Notes: generated by a model from the letters alone, not told the origin. A stretch of DNA of 7,883 bases from Nostocaceae cyanobacterium CSSed10_463m (GCA_003556955.1 PWQB01000320.1:1-7883); one strand, 5' to 3'; positions 1 through 5,127 are shown, counted from the stretch's first letter. Numbers and translations: made by a program.

Positions 1-924
1 TTAAGCATTCTTGGGTTTCACCACCTTAGCAATCCCAAAGGCTGCACCAAAACTCGCAACCGATCCCAGCAGCCCAGCAATACTTGTACCAATTATTCCT
101 AAAGATTCATTTTCGTAGTCAGCAAAAGGCGTTGGGACTTCTATTCGTACTTCCTCCGCTAAATCAATAAAGTCGAGGTTTTCCGCAACTCTTTCCAAAC
201 CATCAGGCCAGCCCGAAGCCACCAAAGATAACACACCAGCAATTAATAAAATGCTGACTACAGGCACTAACCAACCTTTAAACTCTTTTTCCTCCCCTGG
301 GAGCAAATCTGGTCTAGCTTTGGCGAGGTAAACCAGCACACCACCAGTAATTAAGCCTTCGCCAATGCCAATCAGAATATGTACTCCCGTCATGGCTGGT
401 AAAACGATAGCGGCGGATGCAGTTCCAGACAGCACTAACTGAATAGCACAAGCTATGGCTGCCACTACGACGCTGACACCAGCTGCAATTCCAGCTGCCA
501 GGGGTAAGCGAGCTTTAGACCCTCCCAATAGCCGTTGTAAGGTTTGGGTTAACACCCAGCCCACCCAAACAGCAATTATTCCTGCATTTAAAATATTCGC
601 TCCCAAGGCTGTGATCCCACCATCGGCAAAGAGTACAGCTTGAATAATAAAAACTGTGGTGATGGACAACATCGCTGCCCAAGGGCTACCCAGAACTATA
701 GCCGCTAAGGTTCCCCCCAACAAGTGACCGCTAGTACCTCCAGCTACGGGAAAATTAATCATCTGGGCTGCAAAGATAAAAGCAGTAGTTAAGCCCAGTA
801 TAGGGGCGCGACGGACACCCATATCTTCTTGCGATCGCCCACAAGCAACAACCAGCGCTACAGCACTTACTACACTCGTCGCCCCAGCTACGGGAACTGA
901 AAGAAATCCATCAGGAATATGCAT
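1..924 (-). CDS. cbiM: CbiM/NikM-type ECF transporter membrane component with C-terminal PDGLE domain (cobalt/nickel uptake)
   Basis: Integral membrane substrate-capture subunit of an energy-coupling-factor transporter for Co(II) or Ni(II), which would work with a CbiQ membrane protein and a CbiO ATPase. The protein has 307 residues and is complete: ATG at 924, stop TAA at 1-3. It opens with MHIPDGFLS, the family's invariant N-terminus, and has GGTSGHLLGG at 62-71. Met1, His2 and His67 are the metal ligands in the NikM2 structure, and the histidine here is also residue 67. Hydrophobic segments cover most of residues 10-200. A second part (about 215-307) has a membrane segment, PDGLE at 240-244, a loop of about 30 residues and a last membrane segment: a CbiN-like PDGLE domain fused to CbiM. 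No strong Shine-Dalgarno sequence is seen before the ATG. Two inverted repeats lie 19-64 bases upstream. Partner genes, if adjacent, lie left of the window. Metal choice (Co or Ni) cannot be decided from sequence alone. Confidence 0.93.
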   Translation of the reverse strand: MHIPDGFLSVPVAGATSVVSAVALVVACGRSQEDMGVRRAPILGLTTAFIFAAQMINFPVAGGTSGHLLGGTLAAIVLGSPWAAMLSITTVFIIQAVLFADGGITALGANILNAGIIAVWVGWVLTQTLQRLLGGSKARLPLAAGIAAGVSVVVAAIACAIQLVLSGTASAAIVLPAMTGVHILIGIGEGLITGGVLVYLAKARPDLLPGEEKEFKGWLVPVVSILLIAGVLSLVASGWPDGLERVAENLDFIDLAEEVRIEVPTPFADYENESLGIIGTSIAGLLGSVASFGAAFGIAKVVKPKNA

Positions 925-942
925 TATTTATTTTGTCTTGAA

Positions 943-958
943 TGTGTGAACTCACACA
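943..958. promoter_or_regulatory. Inverted repeat upstream of cbiM (proximal operator candidate)
   Basis: TGTGTGA (943-949), two bases, TCACACA (952-958): perfect 7-base arms, 18 bases before the cbiM start. It shares the half-site TGTGA/TCACA with the repeat at 967-988. A dimeric metal-responsive repressor is a reasonable inference; the family is not recognised. The 2-base gap does not fit CRP (6-base gap). Confidence 0.4.
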
Positions 959-966
959 ACATAAAG

Positions 967-988
967 AATGTGATTACGGTATCACATT
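967..988. promoter_or_regulatory. Inverted repeat upstream of cbiM (distal operator candidate)
   Basis: AATGTGAT (967-974), six bases, ATCACATT (981-988): perfect 8-base arms. With the repeat at 943-958 this makes four TGTGA/TCACA half-sites within 46 bases, on the cbiM side of the divergent spacer. It may be an operator or overlap the cbiM promoter. No convincing -10/-35 pair could be assigned on the minus strand. Confidence 0.4.
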
Positions 989-1021
989 AATAGAAAACAG
1001 AATTTTACTAGCTTTGGCAAT

Positions 1022-1059
1022 GCCCACTAGGGGGATTTTTCCCTGTGACTCATCTGGGC
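1022..1059. repeat. Nested inverted repeat in the cbiM/uppP divergent spacer
   Basis: Outer arms GCCCA (1022-1026) and TGGGC (1055-1059) enclose an inner hairpin, GGGA (1032-1035), TTTT, TCCC (1040-1043). Each stem is short (5 and 4 pairs), so the structure is marginal. It could fold in a leader RNA of either divergent gene. Conserved boxes of the cobalamin riboswitch were not found here. Confidence 0.25.
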
Positions 1060-1122
1060 GAATAAAATTTTTCGGGTATTATGGGTAATTTGTATGACCT
1101 CTGCAATTGACCAGAGCTAATG

Positions 1123-1151
1123 CTGACTTTGCCGTATCTAGCAAATAGTAT
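1123..1151 (+). promoter_or_regulatory. Weak sigma70-like promoter candidate for uppP
   Basis: CTGACT at 1123-1128 and TAGTAT at 1146-1151 are separated by 17 bases and lie about 35 bases before the uppP ATG. Each box matches four of six consensus bases. This is a guess from spacing; TTGACC at 1107-1112 has no properly spaced -10. Confidence 0.2.
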
Positions 1152-1184
1152 CAGCCTGGAAACGTAGTTAACCTAAAGATACCA

Positions 1185-2123
1185 ATGAGTATATTTGAAG
1201 CGATTCTGTTAGGAATCATTCAAGGAATTTTTATGTTTTTCCCGGTCAGCTCGACCAGTCATCTCGTTTTAACCCAACACTGGCTAATTCAACGGGGATC
1301 AAGTTTACCGCCTCCAGAAAGCTCAGAGATGATTTTCTTTGATCTGATTGTCCACGTGGGGACGCTAATTTCTATCGTCGTTGTCTTTCGTCGTAGCCTC
1401 AGCCGTCTGCTGATCAGAATTTGGCAGGATTTTTATGATCTCGTCACTGATCTGGGTTCATCTCGTAATGATCCCATCAAACTCAGACTGTCAGCGATGC
1501 GGACTCGCTCTTTAATCTTTCCCAGTGGCGAGCGCAAAGGCGATTTGCTTTACTTGCGCCTGGCTATCTTGGGTATGCTTTCTGTAGTAGTCACAGGGTT
1601 AGTAGGATTACCTTTCATGTCGATAATTAAACAAGTTTTCTTTGCCTATCCCCTGGCTATTTGTTTTACTTTAAGCATTACCGGCATTTTGCTCTGGTGG
1701 ACAGATAAAAAAATTCGGCAAACAAGAGGGTTAAGAGCATTAAATCCCTGGGTAGCCACAGTTATCGGTTTAGGACAAGCATTAGCCCTCATTCCTGGTT
1801 TAAGCCGTAGTGGGATGACCATTTCCTTCTCATTGTTCACTGGACTTCGGCGACAATGGGCTGCTGAGTACAGCTTTTTTATTGCCTTTCCGACCATTCT
1901 TGGTGGGACTTTATTACAAGGATTGGAACTGCTACAAGCTGAAACACTCAATATCGGCATTGTGCCTTTGAGTGTTGGTTTTGTGGTGTCTGCCATTGTG
2001 GGAATTGGGGCTTTGCAATTAGTCCTCAAATTGTTGTATCGCGCCCGTTTCCGCTATTTTTCTTACTATCTTTGGGTGCTGGCTATTGTAGTTGCTTGGG
2101 GAACATCCCAAGGAATCATTTAG
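1185..2123 (+). CDS. uppP: UppP/BacA-family undecaprenyl-diphosphatase, divergent active site
   Basis: UppP dephosphorylates undecaprenyl diphosphate to recycle the lipid carrier for peptidoglycan and surface polysaccharides; it is an integral membrane enzyme. The 312-residue protein shows the family frame: IIQGIFMFFPVSSTSHL at 11-27 (usually EGxTEFLPVSSxGH) and PGLSRSG at 204-210, with His26 and Arg208 in the positions of E. coli His30 and Arg174. Several hydrophobic segments fill 120-310. Two features are odd. The (E/Q)xxxE motif reads Q13...M17, so the second glutamate (E. coli Glu21) is methionine. A hydrophilic stretch of about 55 residues (70-122) makes it longer than the usual 265-275. 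ATG at 1185 is the natural start, directly giving the family's N-terminal helix; the ribosome site is weak. It is divergent from cbiM. It may be a paralogue with altered activity rather than the housekeeping enzyme. Confidence 0.85.
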   Translation: MSIFEAILLGIIQGIFMFFPVSSTSHLVLTQHWLIQRGSSLPPPESSEMIFFDLIVHVGTLISIVVVFRRSLSRLLIRIWQDFYDLVTDLGSSRNDPIKLRLSAMRTRSLIFPSGERKGDLLYLRLAILGMLSVVVTGLVGLPFMSIIKQVFFAYPLAICFTLSITGILLWWTDKKIRQTRGLRALNPWVATVIGLGQALALIPGLSRSGMTISFSLFTGLRRQWAAEYSFFIAFPTILGGTLLQGLELLQAETLNIGIVPLSVGFVVSAIVGIGALQLVLKLLYRARFRYFSYYLWVLAIVVAWGTSQGII

Positions 2124-2262
2124 ACTTCATGTGTTGCTGGAGCAATTCACGCAGACTTGCAGAGAAGAAGAGGTGATCAGCCAAGCCTTGCTGTAGGCGA
2201 TCGCATTGACTTAATTGGTAGCGGACAAAGAACAGTTTAGAATTAAGGAGAAGTGAGACCAT
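2116..2262 (-). CDS. Possible 48-residue protein, overlapping the uppP 3' end
   Basis: An unrecognised short frame on the minus strand, ATG at 2262 and TGA at 2116-2118, overlapping the uppP stop tail-to-tail by 8 bases. Its middle (CDRLQQGLADHLFF, then SLRELLQQHM) reads like a soluble helical C-terminus rather than noise. An in-frame TGA lies two codons before the ATG and no Shine-Dalgarno sequence is visible, so it could instead be a remnant of a longer gene or chance. It contains a HIP1 octamer (2197-2204). Confidence 0.2.
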   Translation of the reverse strand: MVSLLLNSKLFFVRYQLSQCDRLQQGLADHLFFSASLRELLQQHMKSK

Positions 2263-2371
2263 GATTCAGGGTTATGGAGTGTAAATAGTTGGGGCTTGAA
2301 ATACCTGTAGAAACTATACCTCGTTCACTCAAGACTGATGACTCCCCATTCGTAAATTTAACTAAGAACTG

Positions 2372-2806
2372 ATGCAAGAGCTTGACAACGAAAAGACAAT
2401 TGACCTACTAAACGCCATCATGGAATTTGAACTAGCGGGAGTAGTACGCTACACCCATTATTCCTTGATGGTGACTGGCCCTAATCGGATTCCCATCGTA
2501 GATTTTTTCAAAGCACAGGCCAGTGAGTCTCTACTTCATGCCCAACAGGTAGGAGAAATTCTGACTGGTTTAGAGGGGCATCCCTCTCTGAAAATCGCCC
2601 CAATGGAAGAAACCTACCAGCACACAGTCAAAGATATTTTGGCAGAAAGCTTATCTCATGAAAAGAAAGCGCTGGACTTGTACAAAAATCTGTTAACAAC
2701 TGTAACCGGGTCTAGCATTTATCTAGAAGAATTTGCTCGTGGCATGATTGGGCAAGAAGAGATGCATAATCTTGAACTGAAAAAAATGCTCCGCGATTTC
2801 AGCTAA
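2372..2806 (+). CDS. Ferritin-like (bacterioferritin/Dps-related) diiron protein
   Basis: A four-helix-bundle protein of 144 residues, close to the usual bacterioferritin length (about 155), likely oxidising and storing iron or protecting against peroxide in the cytoplasm. Ligand residues can be matched to E. coli Bfr: Glu20 (Glu18) in helix A, His56 (His54) in helix B within HAQQVGEILTGLEGHP, Glu97 (Glu94) in helix C, and Glu129 and His132 (Glu127, His130) in QEEMH. The bridging Glu51 position is Ser53, with a glutamate one residue earlier (Glu52). The haem-binding Met52 of Bfr is Leu54, so haem binding is not expected. ATG at 2372 is the first start and opens helix A; no strong ribosome site precedes it. 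The next gene on the same strand is an FTR1 iron permease, which supports a role in iron handling. Whether it forms a 12-mer (Dps-like) or 24-mer cannot be told. Confidence 0.82.
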   Translation: MQELDNEKTIDLLNAIMEFELAGVVRYTHYSLMVTGPNRIPIVDFFKAQASESLLHAQQVGEILTGLEGHPSLKIAPMEETYQHTVKDILAESLSHEKKALDLYKNLLTTVTGSSIYLEEFARGMIGQEEMHNLELKKMLRDFS

Positions 2807-2819
2807 CAACTAGGGTTTA

Positions 2820-2869
2820 GGGAGAAGAGGAACGGGTGCAGGGGGCAGGGTGCAGGGGAGAAGAGGAAC
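2820..2869. repeat. Direct repeats and G-rich tract (possible G-quadruplex)
   Basis: GGGAGAAGAGGAAC occurs at 2820-2833 and again at 2856-2869. Between them GGGTGCAGGGG occurs twice (2834-2844, 2848-2858). Four runs of three or more G (2834-2858) separated by 2-4 bases fit a G-quadruplex pattern on the plus strand. It is the left part of a repeat mosaic between the ferritin-like gene and FTR1, and is partly complementary to the C-rich DNA at 2972-2993. Confidence 0.6.
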
Positions 2870-2892
2870 CAGAAGTTTAAAGTAATTTCTAA

Positions 2893-2976
2893 CTCCCCCT
2901 TGCTCCCCTACCCTTCGGGATGCTACGCAAACGACTGCGCTCAGGGCAAGCCTGCTCTCCGCTCCCCCTTGCTCCC
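2893..2976. repeat. Dispersed-repeat insert flanked by 15-base direct repeats
   Basis: CTCCCCCTTGCTCCC occurs at 2893-2907 and, identically, at 2962-2976. The 54 bases between contain CCCTTCGGGATGCTACGC and a CAGGGCAAGCC segment, a type of text that recurs across Nostoc genomes. The arrangement suggests a small non-coding repeat placed inside a C-rich tract, with the tract duplicated on both sides. No coding capacity is claimed; an open frame from ATG 2920 runs through it only because it joins the FTR1 frame. Confidence 0.55.
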
Positions 2977-3012
2977 TGCTCCCCCTCCTGCACTCTGTTT
3001 ACAAATATAGAA

Positions 3013-3050
3013 CCTCACCCCCAGCCCCTCTCCTTAGTAAGGAGAGGGGA
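3013..3050. repeat. Dispersed C/G-rich hairpin repeat (copy 1) upstream of FTR1
   Basis: CCCCTCTCCTTA (3025-3036), one base, TAAGGAGAGGGG (3038-3049): a perfect 12-base inverted repeat, preceded by CTCACCCCCAGCC. The same arrangement, inverted, occurs at 5083-5119, so this is a mobile or amplified repeat family rather than a gene-specific terminator. It ends 29 bases before the FTR1 start and would sit in its leader. Confidence 0.7.
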
Positions 3051-3078
3051 GGATGTCAATACTCTCTACTTCTCAAAC

Positions 3079-4047
3079 ATGAATCTCAGTACTGCTCTAC
3101 CTACTTTTGTGATTACACTCCGAGAAGGAGTAGAAGCCGCCCTGGTTGTGGGCATTGTTCTAGCTTTGCTCAAAAAAGCCAACCAATCTCGGCTCAATTC
3201 TTGGGTATATGCTGGTGTTGGTGTTGGTGTTGTAATTAGTGTCTTGATTGGTGTGTTATTTACTTGGTTAATTCAAGTAATAGGGGCAGTAAATCCTGAA
3301 TACACCCCAGTAGTTGAGCCAATGCTAGAAACTGTGTTTGGTATTGTGGCGATCGCTATGCTCAGTTGGATGCTAATCTGGATGACGAAACAAGCCAAAT
3401 TCATGAAGGCGCAAGTTGAAGGGGCTGTTACACAGGCGTTAACACAAAACTCCGGTGCTGGTTGGGGTGTGTTCAGTTTAATTTTAATTGCCGTTGTCCG
3501 TGAAGGTTTTGAAACTGTTCTATTTATTGCTGCTAATTTTCAAGAAGGATTAGTCCCGGCTTTAGGTGCTATAGCTGGTTTAATCGGGGCGACTGTGATT
3601 GGAGTTTTACTATTTAAATTGGGTGTAAAAATCAATATCCGCCAGTTTTTCCAGGTGATGGGCGTTTTGTTGGTGTTAATTGTTGCCGGGTTAGTCGTCT
3701 CCGCCTTAAAGCATTTTGACGAAGGTTTGGCTAATCTTGCCCTGAGCAGTAGCACTCCCGAAAATATTTGTTTATATTACGATCATTTTCATCAAATCCA
3801 CTCCTGTATTTTGGGGCCAATGGTGTGGAATACTGACGCAGTATTACCAGATAAACAATTCCCCGGTATTATCCTCAAATCTTTGTTTGGCTACAGAGAA
3901 CATTTGTATTTAGTACAGGCAATTAGTTATGTTCTATTTTTAGCAACTGTCGGAGGGTTCTATTTCCGCAGCATAACTGGTGATTCTATTCAAAATGTCA
4001 AGGATAATTCACTCACTCAACAACCCATGAGTTCTGCCAAGAAATAA
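3079..4047 (+). CDS. ftr1: FTR1/EfeU-family high-affinity iron permease
   Basis: A polytopic membrane permease of the FTR1 family, which imports iron, usually Fe(III) after oxidation by a partner. From ATG 3079 the protein has 322 residues and starts directly in the first helix. It carries both hallmark motifs: REGVE at 15-19 and REGFE at 141-145, the acidic/arginine iron-passage sequences. About seven hydrophobic segments are visible (8-30, 42-70, 84-103, 130-152, 158-180, 190-210, 276-297). A loop at about 215-260 has Cys231, His236, His238, His241 and Cys243, a possible extra metal-binding patch. The frame is open back to ATG 2920, but those 53 residues translate dispersed-repeat DNA and resemble no membrane-protein start, so 3079 is preferred. 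No good Shine-Dalgarno sequence precedes it; a small upstream frame overlaps it by ATGA. The ferritin-like gene is 272 bases upstream on the same strand. No EfeO- or EfeB-like partner is in the window. Confidence 0.92.
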   Translation: MNLSTALPTFVITLREGVEAALVVGIVLALLKKANQSRLNSWVYAGVGVGVVISVLIGVLFTWLIQVIGAVNPEYTPVVEPMLETVFGIVAIAMLSWMLIWMTKQAKFMKAQVEGAVTQALTQNSGAGWGVFSLILIAVVREGFETVLFIAANFQEGLVPALGAIAGLIGATVIGVLLFKLGVKINIRQFFQVMGVLLVLIVAGLVVSALKHFDEGLANLALSSSTPENICLYYDHFHQIHSCILGPMVWNTDAVLPDKQFPGIILKSLFGYREHLYLVQAISYVLFLATVGGFYFRSITGDSIQNVKDNSLTQQPMSSAKK

Positions 4048-4057
4048 CCTGAAAAAC

Positions 4058-4112
4058 GCGAGTCGAGGCACAATCAAAAATTCCATCAGGAAGATAAGAT
4101 TGTGCTACTCGC
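4058..4112. terminator. Inverted repeat after FTR1, candidate terminator
   Basis: GCGAGT (4058-4063) and GCACAATC (4068-4075) pair with GATTGTGC (4098-4105) and ACTCGC (4107-4112), leaving a 4:1 internal loop and a 22-base apical loop. It begins 11 bases after the FTR1 stop, in a convergent spacer. No T-run follows on the plus strand, so it is not a textbook intrinsic terminator. Confidence 0.4.
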
Positions 4113-4113
4113 T

Positions 4114-4153
4114 ATTATCTATACAAGGTTTATTGAGAAATGATATAGATAAT
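4114..4153. repeat. 10-base inverted repeat in the FTR1/mobA convergent spacer
   Basis: ATTATCTATA (4114-4123) and TATAGATAAT (4144-4153) are perfect complements 20 bases apart. It may help terminate transcription from both converging genes. The right arm lies in a Fur-box-like stretch (4142-4160). Confidence 0.4.
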
Positions 4154-4222
4154 CATACAACAATACTGCGAATTTTTATGTTTTATAGATCACAAAAATT
4201 ATTTTTGGCAATTAATTACTAG

Positions 4223-5044
4223 TTAAATTTTTGACTGAACTGTACCCAGTCCCCAGCTATTTTTGAGCAAATCCAAATCTTCTGGTGTATTACAGTTAAA
4301 TAACATTTCTGATGCTGATAAGGACAAAACTTGTATAGGGTGCTGATTCAACCACTGCTGAAATGAGCGTCCCCCTTGATTAATAAATTCTAAAAGTGAG
4401 GACAAACAGCGATTACGATAGAAACCACATAGAGGTTCCCAGCCTTTTCTATGATGAACTAAAGTGGCGATCGCTTGCTCTTCCACAGTATCAAGTTCAG
4501 CCGCCCATGCTTGCAAAACCTCAACCCGTAACCGAGGTAAATCACAAGCTAGCAATAACACCCAATCGGTTTGTACTTGCGCTAACCCTTGGGCAAATCC
4601 TACCAATGGCCCGTGGGAAGATGAGGGAGATGAAGGTACTTCTTGAATAAATTGGCAACTAGGTAATACTAAGTGCTGATAGCGTTCCGGCCAAGGAGTG
4701 ACAATATAAACATTATCTGTACAATCGGCGGCAATACCACAAACTAATTGTAATAAAGGTATGCCGCCAATAGATATCAAGGCTTTATCCTCACCCATGC
4801 GAGAACTCTTTCCACCCGCCAATACAATAGTGCTTCTTGAGTGCTTCTTGAGTGCTGAGTGCTGAGTGCTGAGTGCTGAGTGTTTAGTGCTGAGTGCTTC
4901 TTGAGTGCTGAGTGTTTCTTGAGTGCTGAGTGCTTCTTGAGTGCTGAGTGCTGTTAGCGGTAGCGGGGCGTTTAGCCCGTGCTGAGTGCTAAAATCTGTT
5001 GTTTCAAGGCTGTGAACAAGCAACAATTTCCTAAACTCCTTCAC
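4223..5044 (-). CDS. mobA: Molybdenum cofactor guanylyltransferase MobA with repeat-encoded N-terminal extension
   Basis: MobA transfers GMP from GTP to molybdopterin to make the guanine dinucleotide cofactor used by DMSO-reductase-family enzymes such as nitrate reductase; cytoplasmic. The 203-residue core (71-273) matches the family length. Its motifs are LAGGKSSRMGEDKAL at 75-89 (nucleotide binding), GPLVGF at 145-150, LLLACDLPRL at 163-172 with the metal-binding Asp168, and FNCNTPEDL at 249-257. Residues 1-70 are unusual: about 33-69 are ALSTQE/ALSTQHS-type low complexity encoded by a 7/11-base tandem repeat (4830-4947), and about 22-32 come from another short insert. There is no ATG or GTG between the tract and the core; the first usable start is GTG at 5044, preceded by AGGA and GAG at workable spacing. 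Either the repeats are translated or a TTG/ATT codon next to the core is used. The DUF255 gene ends 83 bases upstream on the same strand; co-transcription is possible. Confidence 0.9.
   Translation of the reverse strand: MKEFRKLLLVHSLETTDFSTQHGLNAPLPLTALSTQEALSTQETLSTQEALSTKHSALSTQHSALKKHSRSTIVLAGGKSSRMGEDKALISIGGIPLLQLVCGIAADCTDNVYIVTPWPERYQHLVLPSCQFIQEVPSSPSSSHGPLVGFAQGLAQVQTDWVLLLACDLPRLRVEVLQAWAAELDTVEEQAIATLVHHRKGWEPLCGFYRNRCLSSLLEFINQGGRSFQQWLNQHPIQVLSLSASEMLFNCNTPEDLDLLKNSWGLGTVQSKI
4830..4953. repeat. Tandem 7-/11-base repeats inside the mobA 5' end
   Basis: The plus strand reads as 14 consecutive units plus a partial one: GTGCTGA (7 bases, eight copies), GTGCTTCTTGA (11 bases, four copies), and the variants GTGTTTA (4880-4886) and GTGTTTCTTGA (4912-4922). 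This is a short tandemly repeated sequence of the kind common in heterocystous cyanobacteria. Read on the mobA strand neither unit contains a stop in any frame, so the coding frame stays open through the tract. Confidence 0.85.
4943..4990. repeat. 28-base insert bounded by 10-base direct repeats within the tract
   Basis: GCTGAGTGCT occurs at 4943-4952 and 4981-4990 around a different sequence (4953-4980) containing the small hairpin GGGC (4966-4969), GTTTA, GCCC (4975-4978). It looks like a second short dispersed repeat lodged in the heptamer tract. Both lie inside the mobA reading frame. Confidence 0.5.
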
Positions 5045-5082
5045 AGTTTCTCTATTCCTGCGTAAAAATATATACTTTCTCT

Positions 5083-5119
5083 CCCCTCCTCGCTTGCGGG
5101 GAGGGGTTGGGGGTGGGGT
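5083..5119. repeat. Dispersed C/G-rich hairpin repeat (copy 2), between the DUF255 gene and mobA
   Basis: CCCCTCCTCGC (5083-5093), TT, GCGGGGAGGGG (5096-5106): 11-base arms with one G-T wobble, followed by TTGGGGGTGGGG. This is the same family as 3013-3050 in the opposite orientation. The plus strand at 5098-5118 has four G-runs of 4-5 bases with 1-2-base gaps, a strong G-quadruplex pattern. It may act as a terminator or attenuator between the two minus-strand genes. Confidence 0.65.
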
Positions 5120-5127
5120 GCTTTAAT

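Noticed and set aside
943..988. CRP-type binding sites (TGTGA...TCACA)
   Set aside because: Gaps between the half-sites are 2 and 8 bases, not the 6 required for a CRP site.
925..1184. Cobalamin riboswitch upstream of cbiM
   Set aside because: Some CAGGGAA/AATCC-like text appears on the minus strand at 1033-1046, but the conserved GCCACTG box and the rest of the core are absent.
1646..2029. A 127-codon open frame opposite uppP
   Set aside because: It lies wholly inside uppP on the other strand and its Lys/Pro/Thr-rich reading is typical of a membrane-gene shadow.
2245..2284. A 7-codon plus-strand frame (MIQGYGV) after a good AAGGAG site
   Set aside because: Too short to support as a gene; it could be a leader peptide or remnant, but nothing links it to the ferritin-like gene 88 bases further on.
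2307..2319. NtcA site GTA...TAC upstream of the ferritin-like gene
   Set aside because: The gap is 7 bases; NtcA sites need 8.
2920..3078. An N-terminal extension of FTR1 from ATG 2920 (53 extra residues)
   Set aside because: The added residues translate dispersed-repeat DNA, including the 3025-3049 hairpin, and the family's first helix begins right after ATG 3079.
4396..4650. Two plus-strand open frames opposite mobA
   Set aside because: They are antisense to the conserved MobA core and have no recognisable features.
4830..4990. A CRISPR-like array
   Set aside because: Units are 7 and 11 bases and directly abutting, with no unique spacers; this is a short tandem repeat.
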